Origin: Aquicoccus porphyridii
GTDB taxonomy: Bacteria; Pseudomonadota; Alphaproteobacteria; Rhodobacterales; Rhodobacteraceae
NCBI RefSeq assembly: GCF_008369105.1
Contig: NZ_VINQ01000005.1
Span: forward strand, 124,001 to 188,000
Length of the DNA: 64,000 nucleotides
Direction of reading: 5' to 3'
How positions within the stretch are numbered: position 1 is the first letter of the stretch; each line of letters starts with the position of its first letter. Both the position numbers and the translations under genes were made by a program. Below the pieces are notes generated by a model, which saw only the letters and a program-made list of their open reading frames with translations, did no database searches and was not told where the DNA came from. Positions 19,787-28,171 of this stretch are shown here, in pieces.

Positions 19787-19862
19787 GGTTAACGTGCCGT
19801 CATGGCCGCAAATCGGGGGGGTGAATCCCGGCTGCTGCCCGGCTGCAGGGCGTACACCGCCG
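19787..19862 (-). repeat. 76-bp intergenic repeat, copy B
   Basis: The reverse complement aligns end to end with 9884-9959 at 58 of 76 positions. It keeps CGGCGGTGTACG, both GCAGCCGG repeats, the C-run and the GTTAACC end, which here lies 25 nt after the gcrA stop. Both copies sit in convergent gaps and point their GTTAACC end at a gene 3' end. A small CCG-loop-CGG stem is kept in both although the loop bases differ. Confidence 0.75.
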
Positions 19863-19917
19863 CAACGCGGCATTCGTTAAGGGAAAATTGATTAACGCAG
19901 CGCGCGGCGATCCGGCC

Positions 19918-20631
19918 TCAGGCAAAGCGCGGCGGCACCAGCGCGCCCTGAAACCAGGTGATCAGCGTCACGATGGAAAACACCGGCAGCCCGGTCGCCG
20001 CCCGGATGTCGAGGGCATAGGGCGACATGTTGGTGCATTCCAGAACGATCGCCCCGAGATCGGGATGCGCCGCCTGCAAGGCCAGCGCCGCCTCGACATT
20101 GTCGGCCCGGGCGGCCTCGACATCAAGTTCGGGTTCGTTGTCGAGAATGGCACGGGTGAATTCGCGCCCGCCCTCGGTCGTGCCGATGGGTGTGCCATCG
20201 GGCACACGCGCGCCGCGCAGATGCCGGTCGGTCAGGCTCGAACCCGAGATCGTCAGTATTCCGGCGCGCTTCCCGGCGGGCAGCACCCGGTTGACCTGTT
20301 CAACCTGGCAAAGCGACGAGGTCACCACCGGCACCTCGACTGCTGCCGCCAGTTCGTCCTGATACATCGCGAGAAACCCGCAATTGGTGGTGATCCCGTC
20401 TACCCCGTCGGCCTGTAATTCGCGCGCCGCCGCGATGAAGGCGGGCAACATCCCCTCGGCGCCCTTGCGCACCACCCGGTCGGGCGAGGCATCGCGCACC
20501 ACCTTGTAGTGCACCGGAAAGGGCCAAGTCATCGCATTGCCCATGTCACCCGGAATCCGCGGGAACCGAGCATCCAGCATCAGGATACCCACCGAGGCAC
20601 CATAGATCGTCTTGCCGCCCGTCGCTTTCAT
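19918..20631 (-). CDS. Asp/Glu/hydantoin racemase superfamily protein
   Basis: A 237-residue protein of the two-cysteine racemase superfamily. The paired catalytic cysteines are in GITTNCGFLA (about residue 87) and VLECTNMSP (about residue 195). Members include aspartate and hydantoin racemases, maleate isomerase and arylmalonate decarboxylase, so the reaction cannot be named. I start it at ATG 20631 (MKATGGKTIYGASVGIL), which overlaps the GntR stop by four bases (ATGA); the frame remains open upstream inside gntR. It is probably cotranscribed with that regulator. Confidence 0.8.
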   Translation of the reverse strand: MKATGGKTIYGASVGILMLDARFPRIPGDMGNAMTWPFPVHYKVVRDASPDRVVRKGAEGMLPAFIAAARELQADGVDGITTNCGFLAMYQDELAAAVEVPVVTSSLCQVEQVNRVLPAGKRAGILTISGSSLTDRHLRGARVPDGTPIGTTEGGREFTRAILDNEPELDVEAARADNVEAALALQAAHPDLGAIVLECTNMSPYALDIRAATGLPVFSIVTLITWFQGALVPPRFA

Positions 20632-21329
20632 GCCGCGTCCTCGTTCAACACCTGATCCTGCACCATGTCGCCGCCGTCGAGATAGATACTGGCGATACCG
20701 GCGCGCACCGACGCAAGGATCTGGTCCATCCGCTTCTCGATATGCTCGCCGAGATGCCGCGCCGCCTTGTTGGCGTTGCGCGCCTCGAGCGCCTCCATGA
20801 TCTTGACGTGCTGTTTTTTCGAGCGTTTCACCCGCGCCTGCATCTCGACCCAACGGATGAAACGGATACGTTCGTTGATATGTTCAAGCTGCGCGGTCAG
20901 TTCCGCGTTCCCGGCCAGCCGCGCGATACCGATGTGAAACGCCTCGTCACGCGCGCAAGCCTCGGCCACGCTCAGCCCCCGGGTTTCCAGCCCATGCGCG
21001 AAGAGTTCTTCGCGCAGCGCGCGCAAACCTTCGTCGCTCGCGCGTTCACAAGCCGCGCGGGCCGCCGCCATTTCCAGCACCTTGCGCAGTTCGAACAGGT
21101 CGAAAATCTCTTGCGCCTCGAGCCCACGACAGAAGAACCCCTGCCCAGCGCGAAATTCGAAGAACCGCTCGGACACCAGCCGGTTGAGCGCCTCACGCAG
21201 GGGTGTCCGGCTCACCCCGAATTCGCGCGAGAGCGTGCCCTCGTTGATCCGGTCCCCGGGCCTGAGATCAAAGGACACGGCGCGCGCCTTGAGCCAGCGG
21301 TAGATATCTTCAACCCGTCCATCCGCCAT
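20628..21329 (-). CDS. GntR family regulator, FCD type
   Basis: A 233-residue regulator. The N-terminal winged helix-turn-helix (about residues 5-65) contains LRPGDRINEGTLSREFGVSR and TPLREALNRLVSERF. The C-terminal all-helical FCD effector domain contains FDLFELRKVLEMAAARAACE, the metal-binding type histidines in DEAFHIGIARLAGN, and HVKIMEALEARNANKAARHL. Start ATG 21329 (MADGRVEDIYRW) fits the family; an ATG 13 codons earlier is possible. A CTGTATACAG palindrome at 21397 lies in the divergent gap to the ThDP gene and is its likely operator. Confidence 0.9.
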   Translation of the reverse strand: MADGRVEDIYRWLKARAVSFDLRPGDRINEGTLSREFGVSRTPLREALNRLVSERFFEFRAGQGFFCRGLEAQEIFDLFELRKVLEMAAARAACERASDEGLRALREELFAHGLETRGLSVAEACARDEAFHIGIARLAGNAELTAQLEHINERIRFIRWVEMQARVKRSKKQHVKIMEALEARNANKAARHLGEHIEKRMDQILASVRAGIASIYLDGGDMVQDQVLNEDAA

Positions 21330-21396
21330 CGTATTCGCCTTTCCGATTGTCGCTTTCCGGCATGCCACGGGGCGCGCTTGAAATCAATATGCAACT

Positions 21397-21406
21397 CTGT
21401 ATACAG
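21397..21406. promoter_or_regulatory. Candidate FCD-GntR operator (CTGTATACAG)
   Basis: A perfect 10-bp palindrome, CTGTATACAG, in the roughly 100-bp gap between the divergent GntR and ThDP genes. FCD-type GntR regulators often bind sites built on TGTATACA-like cores, so this is the natural operator for the adjacent regulator, controlling both directions. Confidence 0.55.
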
Positions 21407-21432
21407 ATTGGAATACCGCAATGGAGGGTGAT

Positions 21433-23130
21433 ATGACCGAACAAGGCCACAACCGGATGAACGGCGCCGAGGCGCTTGTGCGGATGCTCGAAGCTTACGG
21501 CGTACGCCATATCTTCGGCCTGTGCGGCGATACCACCCTGCCCTTTTATGATGCGCTGGCGCGGCTCAATCACGGGATCACGCATTTCCTGACCCGTGAT
21601 GAACGCCACGCCGCCTATATGGCCGATGGCTATGCCCGCGTGACCGGGCGGCCCGGTGTCTGCGAGGGGCCGTCGGGCGGGGGCGCGACCTATATCCTGC
21701 CCGGCGTGGTGGAGGCCAATGAAAGCGCTGTGCCGATCCTTGCCATCACCTCGGACGTGGCGACCACCAGCCGGGGGAAATATCCGCTGACCGAGTTGGA
21801 CCAGACCACGCTGTTTCGCCCGCTGACCAAGTGGAACGCGGCGCTGGACGATGCCGGCCAGTTGCCCGCGATGATCCGCGAGGCGTTTCGCCAGATGACC
21901 ACCGGCACCCCCGGCGCGGTGCATCTGTCATTGCCGTTCGACACCCAGAAGGCCCCGGTCAGCGAGGCCGAAATCCACGCCAACCCCGCGCACACCCAGT
22001 TCCCGGCCGAGCGTCAGGCCCCGGAGCCGCGCGCCATCGAGGAGGCGGCCGCGATCCTTGCCAAGGCGCAGAACGCCATTGCCATCTGTGGTGGCGGGCC
22101 GCTGCTCTCGGGGGGTGAGGCGGCGCTGGCACGGCTTGCCCGCGCGCTTGACATGCCGGTGGCCACCACCGTTTCGGGGCAAGGGGCGATTGCGGAAACC
22201 GACCCGCTGGCGCTCGGGGTCGTGGGATCGAACGGGGGGATTCCGGCGACCCGGGCCGAGGTCGATGCCGCCGACGTGGTGCTTTTCATCGGGTGCCGCG
22301 CGGGGTCGGTCACGACCGAACGCTGGCGTTCGCCCGCCAAGGGCACCACGATCCTGCATATCGACAGCGACAGGGACGTGCCCGGCACCAATTACGACAC
22401 CGCCGTTGCGATCAACGCCGATGCGCGGCTTGCGCTCGAAGCCCTCGCCGATGCGCTCGAGGCTGGGCCGCGCAACAGCCAGAACGGCACCGCCCGCGCC
22501 GCCCGCGCATGGGCCGCGAAAGAGGCGCAGTTCGCCCCGCTTGCCGCCACGCGCGACACCCCGATCCGCCCCGAGGCAGTGATGGCCACGCTCATGGAAT
22601 TGCTCGGTGAGGATGCCATCGTGGTGGCCGATCCGGGCACGCCCTGCCCCTATGTCTCGGCCTATTACCGCTGGCGGCACGCGGGGCGGCATTTCATCAC
22701 CAACCGCGCGCATGGGGCGCTGGGATATTCCATCGGGGCGGCGATGGGGGCGCATGTGGGGCGCCCGGATGTGAAAACCGTGGCCCTGATGGGCGACGGA
22801 TCGTTCGGCTTTGCCTGTGGCGAGTTCGAGACCATGGTGCGCCACCGCATGCCGATCACCTCGGTGGTGTTTTCCAACGCCACCTTTTCGTGGATCAAGG
22901 CGGGGCAGAAAGCGGGGTTTGGCGGGCGGTATTACAATGTCGATTTCGACCGCACCGATCATGCCGCGGTGGCCCGGGCCTTTGGCGTCAAAGCGTGGAC
23001 GGTGCGCGACCCCGACGATCTCGGCCGGGTGATGGCCAAGGCGCTGGCCCATGACGGACCGAGCCTTGTCGATATCCATACGCAATCGCTCTCCGATGCC
23101 GCCGCGCCGGTTTCGGAATGGGTGGCGTGA
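21433..23130 (+). CDS. Thiamine diphosphate-dependent enzyme (acetolactate synthase-like)
   Basis: About 565 residues with the three-domain ThDP layout. The Pyr domain has GVRHIFGLCGDTTLPFYDAL and the cofactor-activating Glu in LTRDERHAAYMADGYARVTG. The central domain has AICGGGPLLSGGEAAL. The PP domain has the Mg-ThDP motif MGDGSFGFACGEFETM ending in FSNATFSW. It may be a decarboxylase, carboligase or synthase; nothing in the sequence fixes the substrate. I use ATG 21433 because GGAGGG lies just upstream of it; ATG 21421 would begin inside that site. The gene is divergent from the GntR-racemase pair and 4 bp from the convergent LysR stop. Confidence 0.85.
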   Translation: MTEQGHNRMNGAEALVRMLEAYGVRHIFGLCGDTTLPFYDALARLNHGITHFLTRDERHAAYMADGYARVTGRPGVCEGPSGGGATYILPGVVEANESAVPILAITSDVATTSRGKYPLTELDQTTLFRPLTKWNAALDDAGQLPAMIREAFRQMTTGTPGAVHLSLPFDTQKAPVSEAEIHANPAHTQFPAERQAPEPRAIEEAAAILAKAQNAIAICGGGPLLSGGEAALARLARALDMPVATTVSGQGAIAETDPLALGVVGSNGGIPATRAEVDAADVVLFIGCRAGSVTTERWRSPAKGTTILHIDSDRDVPGTNYDTAVAINADARLALEALADALEAGPRNSQNGTARAARAWAAKEAQFAPLAATRDTPIRPEAVMATLMELLGEDAIVVADPGTPCPYVSAYYRWRHAGRHFITNRAHGALGYSIGAAMGAHVGRPDVKTVALMGDGSFGFACGEFETMVRHRMPITSVVFSNATFSWIKAGQKAGFGGRYYNVDFDRTDHAAVARAFGVKAWTVRDPDDLGRVMAKALAHDGPSLVDIHTQSLSDAAAPVSEWVA

Positions 23131-23134
23131 GGCG

Positions 23135-24028
23135 TCACGCCGCGTGGGATGCGAGGCTTTCCAGCAGCCCTGCGAGGAATTCCTGCCCCACGGCCGAAAG
23201 TGGCCGGTGACGCGAGGTGATCACGGCGAGGTCCAGCGTCACCTGCGGCGCGAAGGGGCGCGCGACGAACCCGCCCTCGTAGTCGAAGGCGATGGTGAAC
23301 GGATCGACCAGGGCCGCGCCGAAGCCCTGTTTCACGAAGCTCAGCGTGTTCTGGTGCAGGTGGGTATGGACGCGCGTGTTCCACTGTGCCCCGGCGCGGT
23401 CGAACGCCTCGCGGGTGCGCCGATAGGTCATATGCTCGGGGCCCATCACCACGAAAGGATACCCGTCAAGAAGCGCGGGTGTGAGCGTCGCGTGATCCGC
23501 CAGCGGGCTGCCGGTGGGCAAAACGCATTGGCATTCGAAGCGAAACGGGCGCGCGGTCAGGGCGTCGCTCAGCACCGGGACTTCGCAGATCCCGATCTCG
23601 AACAGCCCGGCCTGCACCCATTCCTGGATTCGGGTGGAATATTGCGCCTGGTACGAGATCGACAGGTTCGGGCGGCCTTGGGCAAAGCGTGCGATCTCGC
23701 GTGGCATGAAGCCGATCGAGAGGGCATGGGGCGCCACGACCTGCAATTGCCCGGCCTTCTGGTTCTGCAAATCGGTCACGGCCTGCGCCACGTGGTCGAG
23801 CCCGCGCACCACCGTGTCGATTTCCTGAAACAGCACCCCCGCCTCGGGCGTGGGGCGCAGGCGGCCGCGCACCCGTTCAAAGAGCTTGAGCTGTGTCTGC
23901 CGCTCCAACTGCGCCAGAAGGTTGGAAATGCCCGGCTGCGAAATGCCCAGAAGTGCGGCCGCACCGGTCACGGTGCCGGTTTCGATCACCGCGTGGAATG
24001 CCTGTAATTGTCTGAATCTCAGGGCCAT
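23135..24028 (-). CDS. LysR family transcriptional regulator
   Basis: A 297-residue LysR-type regulator. The N-terminal helix-turn-helix is clear: FRQLQAFHAVIETGTVTGAA and LGISQPGISNLLAQLERQT, followed by the linker helix LFERVRGRLRPTPEAGVLF. The effector domain starts near residue 90 (GQLQVVAPHALSIGFMPREI) and includes the periplasmic-binding type fold up to the C terminus. It is divergent from the enolase-superfamily gene and a T-N11-A palindrome lies just upstream of it, so it most likely controls the downstream enolase-oxidase-TRAP operon. Confidence 0.9.
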   Translation of the reverse strand: MALRFRQLQAFHAVIETGTVTGAAALLGISQPGISNLLAQLERQTQLKLFERVRGRLRPTPEAGVLFQEIDTVVRGLDHVAQAVTDLQNQKAGQLQVVAPHALSIGFMPREIARFAQGRPNLSISYQAQYSTRIQEWVQAGLFEIGICEVPVLSDALTARPFRFECQCVLPTGSPLADHATLTPALLDGYPFVVMGPEHMTYRRTREAFDRAGAQWNTRVHTHLHQNTLSFVKQGFGAALVDPFTIAFDYEGGFVARPFAPQVTLDLAVITSRHRPLSAVGQEFLAGLLESLASHAA

Positions 24029-24039
24029 TTTGAAACCAT

Positions 24040-24054
24040 ATCATGAAAAATGAT
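24040..24054. promoter_or_regulatory. Candidate LysR box
   Basis: ATCAT-GAAAA-ATGAT, a perfect 5-5-5 inverted repeat that contains the classic LysR pattern T-N11-A (T 24041, A 24053). It lies 12 bp upstream of the lysR start, in the gap to the divergent enolase-superfamily gene. Confidence 0.55.
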
Positions 24055-24128
24055 GGGTCATCCACAAATCCGTATTTGAACTGATGCACTACCCCGGCCA
24101 AGTTTCTCGCCATGAACGGGGGAATCGA

Positions 24129-25259
24129 TTGACGGAGCTTGACCAGACCATCACCGGTTTCGATGTCTGGCATCTTTCGCTGCCGGTCACGTCGCGCCGC
24201 GATCATGGCATCGGGCGGGTCGAAAACGCCTGTGAGATCGTGCTTTTGCGCCTCACCGCCGAGGGTGGCGCGGTGGGTTGGGGCGAGGCATCGCCATGGT
24301 CGGTCTTTACCGGCTCGCCCGAGGCGAGCCTTGCCGCGCTCGACCGTTACCTGCGCCCGCTCGTGCTTGGCCGCCGCGTGGCCGACCGCCCCGCCATCAT
24401 GGAGACCGCGCGCCAGGCCATCGCCCACGCGACCGAGGCCAAGGCCGCGCTCGACAGCGCCCTTCTCGACCTTGCAGGCCGGATCGCGGGGCAACCCGTC
24501 TGGGCCTTGCTCGGTGGCAGGTTCCGCGACCGCATCCCGCTTTCGGTGTCGATTGCCGATCCGGATTTCGAACGCGACCGGGCGCTCCTTGACCGGCTCG
24601 TGGCCGACGGCATCGGTGTCGTCAAGCTCAAGGCCGGGTTTCGCGACCATGATTTCGACATCATGCGGATGGAACGGATCGCCCGCGATTATCCCTCGCT
24701 GCGGGTGCGGGTCGATTTCAACCAGGGCCTCACCCCCGGAGAGGCCCCGTCGCGGACCCGCGACATGGCCGCGTTCAAGCCCGATTTCATCGAACAGCCG
24801 GTGCGCGCCCATCATTTCGGCCTCATGGCCCGGCTGCGCGCGATGATCGACGTGCCACTTGTGGCCGACGAATCCGTTTTCGGCCCCGAGGACATGACCC
24901 GCGCCGCCAGCGAAGGCATCTGCGACGGGGTCTCGGTCAAGATCATGAAATCGGGGGGCCTGGGCCGCGCGCAGGAGGTCGCGGCCATTGCCGCGGCCAA
25001 CGGGCTTGCCGCCTATGGCGGCGACATGTTCGAATCCGGCCTCGCCCACCTTGCGGGCACCCACATGATCGCCGCCACCCCGGCGATCACGCTGGGCTGT
25101 GAATTCTACCAGGCGTCCTATTTCCTGACCGAGGACATCCTCGAAACCCCGTTCGTGGTGGAGGGCGGCGCGGTGATCGTTCCCGACACCCCCGGCCTTG
25201 GCGCGCGCCCCGATCTGGACCGCATCCGCAAATACACCCTCAGAGGTCCGACCCCATGA
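24129..25259 (+). CDS. Enolase superfamily enzyme, muconate-lactonizing (MLE) subgroup
   Basis: About 376 residues with the complete active site of the MLE subgroup. Seen are the KxK pair in VKLKAGF, the metal ligands Asp in RVDFNQG, Glu in FIEQPV and Asp in VADESV, and the second catalytic Lys in [10 protein letters not shown]. The C-terminal barrel end has [20 protein letters not shown]. The subgroup includes cycloisomerases, dipeptide epimerases, N-acylamino-acid racemases and proline-derivative dehydratases or epimerases; the substrate here is open. I prefer a TTG start at 24129, which has GGGGGA upstream, over ATG 24084 that has none. Its stop overlaps the oxidase start. Confidence 0.85.
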   Translation: MTELDQTITGFDVWHLSLPVTSRRDHGIGRVENACEIVLLRLTAEGGAVGWGEASPWSVFTGSPEASLAALDRYLRPLVLGRRVADRPAIMETARQAIAHATEAKAALDSALLDLAGRIAGQPVWALLGGRFRDRIPLSVSIADPDFERDRALLDRLVADGIGVVKLKAGFRDHDFDIMRMERIARDYPSLRVRVDFNQGLTPGEAPSRTRDMAAFKPDFIEQPVRAHHFGLMARLRAMIDVPLVADESVFGPEDMTRAASEGICDGVSVKIMKSGGLGRAQEVAAIAAANGLAAYGGDMFESGLAHLAGTHMIAATPAITLGCEFYQASYFLTEDILETPFVVEGGAVIVPDTPGLGARPDLDRIRKYTLRGPTP

Positions 25260-26524
25260 CCGACACCCCGAAAACAATCGCCATCATCGGCGCAGGCATC
25301 AACGGCGTCGCCACGGCGATCTGGGCCCAGCGTGCGGGGCACAAGGTCATCCTGATCGAGCGCGAGGAGCAGGCGGGCGAAGGGGCCAGTTTCGGCAATG
25401 GCGGGGTTCTGGCCGCGTGCTCGGTGGTGCCGGTGACGGTGCCGGGGCTGTTGCGCAAGGCGCCGAAAATGCTGTTCTCGCCCAGCCAGCCGCTGTTTCT
25501 CAAATGGTCCTACCTGCCGCGGCTGGCGCCGTGGTTGATGAAATACCTGTCGCACGCCAATGCGGGCGAGGTGCGGCGCATCGCGCGGGCACTGCACGGT
25601 ATCATCGGCGACAGTCTTCAGGATCACCTTGCGCTGGCGCGCGGCACGGGGGCCGAGGATTTCATCCGTCCCGCCGACTACCTCTTTCTTTACCGCGACC
25701 GTGCCCATTACGAGGGCGACGCCTTTGGCTGGGGCATCCGCCGCGATATGGGGTTCGAATGGGACGAGTTGGAGCGCCCGGCGCTGACCGAATATGACCC
25801 GACCCTGTCCGATGCCGTGGGCTTTGCCGCGCGGGTGGGCGATCACGGACGGATCAGCGACCCGGGGCGATACGTCAAGGCGCTGGCCGCTCATGCAGTC
25901 GCGAACGGCGCGGAGATGATCAGGGCCACCGCCACCGATTTCGCCCGTGAAAACGGGCGCATCACGGGCGTGCGCGTTTCTACTTCGTCGGGCGAGGACA
26001 CGATTGCCTGCGATGCCGCCGTTCTGGCCACCGGGGCGTGGTCCAAGGCTCTCGGGGAGAAACTGGGGCTGCGCATCCCGCTTGAGACCGAGCGCGGTTA
26101 TCACCTCGAATTGTGGGAACCGTCGGCGATGCCGCGTTCGCCGGGCATGGTGGCCAGCGGCAAATTCGTCATGACCCCGATGGAGGGGCGGTTGCGCCTT
26201 GCCGGGATTGTCGAGTTCGGCGGGCTCGACGCGCCGGCCTCGGCCGCGCCCATCGCGCTGTTGAAACGGCAGTTGGCCGAGATTCTGCCCGGCCTCACAT
26301 GGGCACATGAACAGGAATGGATGGGCCACCGCCCCGCACCCGCCGACTCGATCCCGGCCATCGGCGAGGTGCCGGGGATCAAGGGTGCCTTTCTCGGCTT
26401 TGGTCATCACCATGTCGGCCTCACGGGGGGGCCGAAAACCGGGCAAATCCTGGCCCGGCTGATCTCGGGGGGTAAACCCAATATTGACTTGGAGCCCTAC
26501 TCGCCCGCACGTTTCGTCTATTGA
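25256..26524 (+). CDS. FAD-dependent amino acid oxidoreductase (DadA-like)
   Basis: A 422-residue flavoprotein of the D-amino-acid dehydrogenase / DAO family. The dinucleotide motif is at the N terminus ([20 protein letters not shown], about residues 8-27), the second FAD contact is [11 protein letters not shown], and the C-terminal block is [20 protein letters not shown]. It would oxidise an amino acid or a cyclic amine and pass electrons to the respiratory chain. The four-base overlap with the enolase-superfamily gene indicates that the two act on the same pathway, for example racemisation or dehydration followed by oxidation. The TRAP genes follow 47 bp later. Confidence 0.85.
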   Translation: MTDTPKTIAIIGAGINGVATAIWAQRAGHKVILIEREEQAGEGASFGNGGVLAACSVVPVTVPGLLRKAPKMLFSPSQPLFLKWSYLPRLAPWLMKYLSHANAGEVRRIARALHGIIGDSLQDHLALARGTGAEDFIRPADYLFLYRDRAHYEGDAFGWGIRRDMGFEWDELERPALTEYDPTLSDAVGFAARVGDHGRISDPGRYVKALAAHAVANGAEMIRATATDFARENGRITGVRVSTSSGEDTIACDAAVLATGAWSKALGEKLGLRIPLETERGYHLELWEPSAMPRSPGMVASGKFVMTPMEGRLRLAGIVEFGGLDAPASAAPIALLKRQLAEILPGLTWAHEQEWMGHRPAPADSIPAIGEVPGIKGAFLGFGHHHVGLTGGPKTGQILARLISGGKPNIDLEPYSPARFVY

Positions 26525-26571
26525 ATACCAACCCCGGCATGACCGGACCAACCAAAACAGGGAGTAAGACC

Positions 26572-27549
26572 ATGAAACATCTCACGACACTTGCCGCGGC
26601 CTCGGCCATCGCGATCGGTGCGGCGGCCCCGGCGCTGGCCGAGAAATGGGACATGCCGCTGGCCTATGCCGCGAGCAACTTCCATTCCGAGAACGCGGCC
26701 CAGTTCGCCGCCTGCGTGACCGAGAATTCCGGCGGCGCGGTCGAGATCGTCACGCACCCCTCGGGGTCGCTTTTCGGGGGCAACGACATCAAGCGCGCGG
26801 TGCAGAGCGGTCAGGCGCTGATCGGTGAGCGCCTGATCTCGGCGCATCAGAACGAGAACCCGCTTTTCGGCATCGACTCGATCCCGTTCCTGGCCACGTC
26901 CTATGACGATCATGAACGGCTGTGGGATGTTGCCGGGCCGAAAGTGGCCGAGGCGCTGGATGCGCAGAACCTGCATTACCTCTACTCGGTGCCGTGGCCG
27001 CCGCAGGGGCTTTATTTCAACCAGCCGATCGAAAGCGTGGCGGACATGCAGGGGATCAAGTTCCGCTCCTACTCCACCGCCACCGCGCGGATGGCGGAAA
27101 TGACCGGCATGCTGCCGGTGCAGGTCGAGGCGGCGGAACTGAGCCAGGCGCTGGCGACCGGCGTGGCCGAGGCGTTCATCTCGTCGGGGGCCACGGGCTA
27201 TGACCGCAAGGTGTGGGAACATCTGAGCCATTTCTACGAGGTCGATGCATGGCTGCCGCGCAACGTGATCTTCGTCAACAAGGACGCGTGGGACGGGCTT
27301 GACGATGCGGCCAAGGGCGCGATGAACGACTGTGCCGCCGAGGCCAAGGCGCGCGGCCTGCAAATGTCGAAGGACTATACCCAGTTCACCCTCGACGGGC
27401 TCAAGGAAGGCGGCATGGAAGTGGGCCGCGCCGGTGACGCGCTGGTGGCGGAACTCCAGGAGATCGGCGCCACGATGACGGAGGAATGGCTGGAAAGCGC
27501 GGGCGAAGAGGGCCGCGCCATCGTCGAAGCCTACCGGGCGTCGCAGTAA
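26572..27549 (+). CDS. TRAP transporter solute-binding protein (DctP family)
   Basis: A 325-residue periplasmic protein with a Sec signal (MKHLTTLAAASAIAIGAAAP, then cut after ALA at about residue 23). The mature part has the DctP fold signature, for example GLYFNQPIESVADMQGIKFR with the Arg that binds a carboxylate (FRSYS), and the downstream LATGVAEAFISSG. It captures an organic acid-like ligand for the membrane subunits DctQ and DctM that follow. I start it at ATG 26572 because AGGGAG lies upstream. A strong hairpin follows its stop. Confidence 0.92.
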   Translation: MKHLTTLAAASAIAIGAAAPALAEKWDMPLAYAASNFHSENAAQFAACVTENSGGAVEIVTHPSGSLFGGNDIKRAVQSGQALIGERLISAHQNENPLFGIDSIPFLATSYDDHERLWDVAGPKVAEALDAQNLHYLYSVPWPPQGLYFNQPIESVADMQGIKFRSYSTATARMAEMTGMLPVQVEAAELSQALATGVAEAFISSGATGYDRKVWEHLSHFYEVDAWLPRNVIFVNKDAWDGLDDAAKGAMNDCAAEAKARGLQMSKDYTQFTLDGLKEGGMEVGRAGDALVAELQEIGATMTEEWLESAGEEGRAIVEAYRASQ

Positions 27550-27589
27550 CCCGGTCGCCGGTCGGCAAGGCCGGCACGACCACAGGGCG

Positions 27590-27609
27590 GGGCCGCGTCG
27601 ATGCGGCCC
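27590..27609 (+). terminator. Intercistronic hairpin after TRAP binding-protein gene
   Basis: GGGCCGC paired with GCGGCCC across a six-base loop, with additional outer pairs (GGC/GCC), in the 97-bp gap between dctP and dctQ. No T-run follows, so it is more likely a partial terminator or an RNA stabiliser that lets the binding protein be made in excess. Confidence 0.5.
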
Positions 27610-27646
27610 TGCCTCAAGACAAGATCAACGAACAGGGGCTTCTGAG

Positions 27647-28165
27647 ATGGGTATTCTACGCCGGGCGCTCGATGCGCTCTATCTCGCGGGTGGGGTCGTC
27701 GCGGCGCTTTTCACCCTTGCGATTCTCGTCATCATCGTCGCGCAGATGATTGCGCGCTGGACCGGGAATGTCTTTCCCGGCGCGACCGATTACGCGGGGT
27801 ATTGCATGGCCGCGGCCTCGTTCTTTGCCTTTGCCTATGCGCTCAACCACGGGGCGCATATCCGGGTGTCGCTGCTGCTCAATGCGCTGGGGCGGCACCG
27901 GGTCAAGGGCGAGCTGTGGTGCTTTGGCATGGGCGCGGTGATTTCGAGCTATTTCGCCTGGTACGGGGTGCGCGGCATGTTCGAGTCGCTGAAGTGGAAC
28001 GATATCAGCCAGGGGCTCGACAAGACGCCGATCTGGATTCCGCAGATTTCCATGGCGGTGGGCACCGTGCTTCTGGCCATTGCCTTCTGGGACAACCTCG
28101 CCCGGCTGATCATGACCGGCCATCACGGCATGCGCTCCGGCGCCATAGAGACCGGCACGGAGTAA
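27647..28165 (+). CDS. TRAP transporter small permease (DctQ family)
   Basis: A 172-residue membrane protein with four helices, as expected for the DctQ subunit, for example FTLAILVIIVAQMIARW and YCMAAASFFAFAYALNHGAHIRVSLLLNAL, where the H-IRV motif is typical. It links the periplasmic binding protein to the large permease. The gene lies between dctP and dctM and is separated from dctM by 6 bp. Confidence 0.9.
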   Translation: MGILRRALDALYLAGGVVAALFTLAILVIIVAQMIARWTGNVFPGATDYAGYCMAAASFFAFAYALNHGAHIRVSLLLNALGRHRVKGELWCFGMGAVISSYFAWYGVRGMFESLKWNDISQGLDKTPIWIPQISMAVGTVLLAIAFWDNLARLIMTGHHGMRSGAIETGTE

Positions 28166-28171
28166 ACGCGC

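Noticed and set aside
19598-19873. A minus-strand reading frame across repeat B, with a conserved-looking peptide also in repeat A
   Set aside because: The mismatches between the two repeats are not concentrated at third codon positions, and no start with a ribosome-binding site fits both copies.
19787-19900. CtrA-type TTAA-N7-TTAA sites near the GTTAAC motifs beside gcrA
   Set aside because: The TTAA motifs are present but their spacing is not seven bases.
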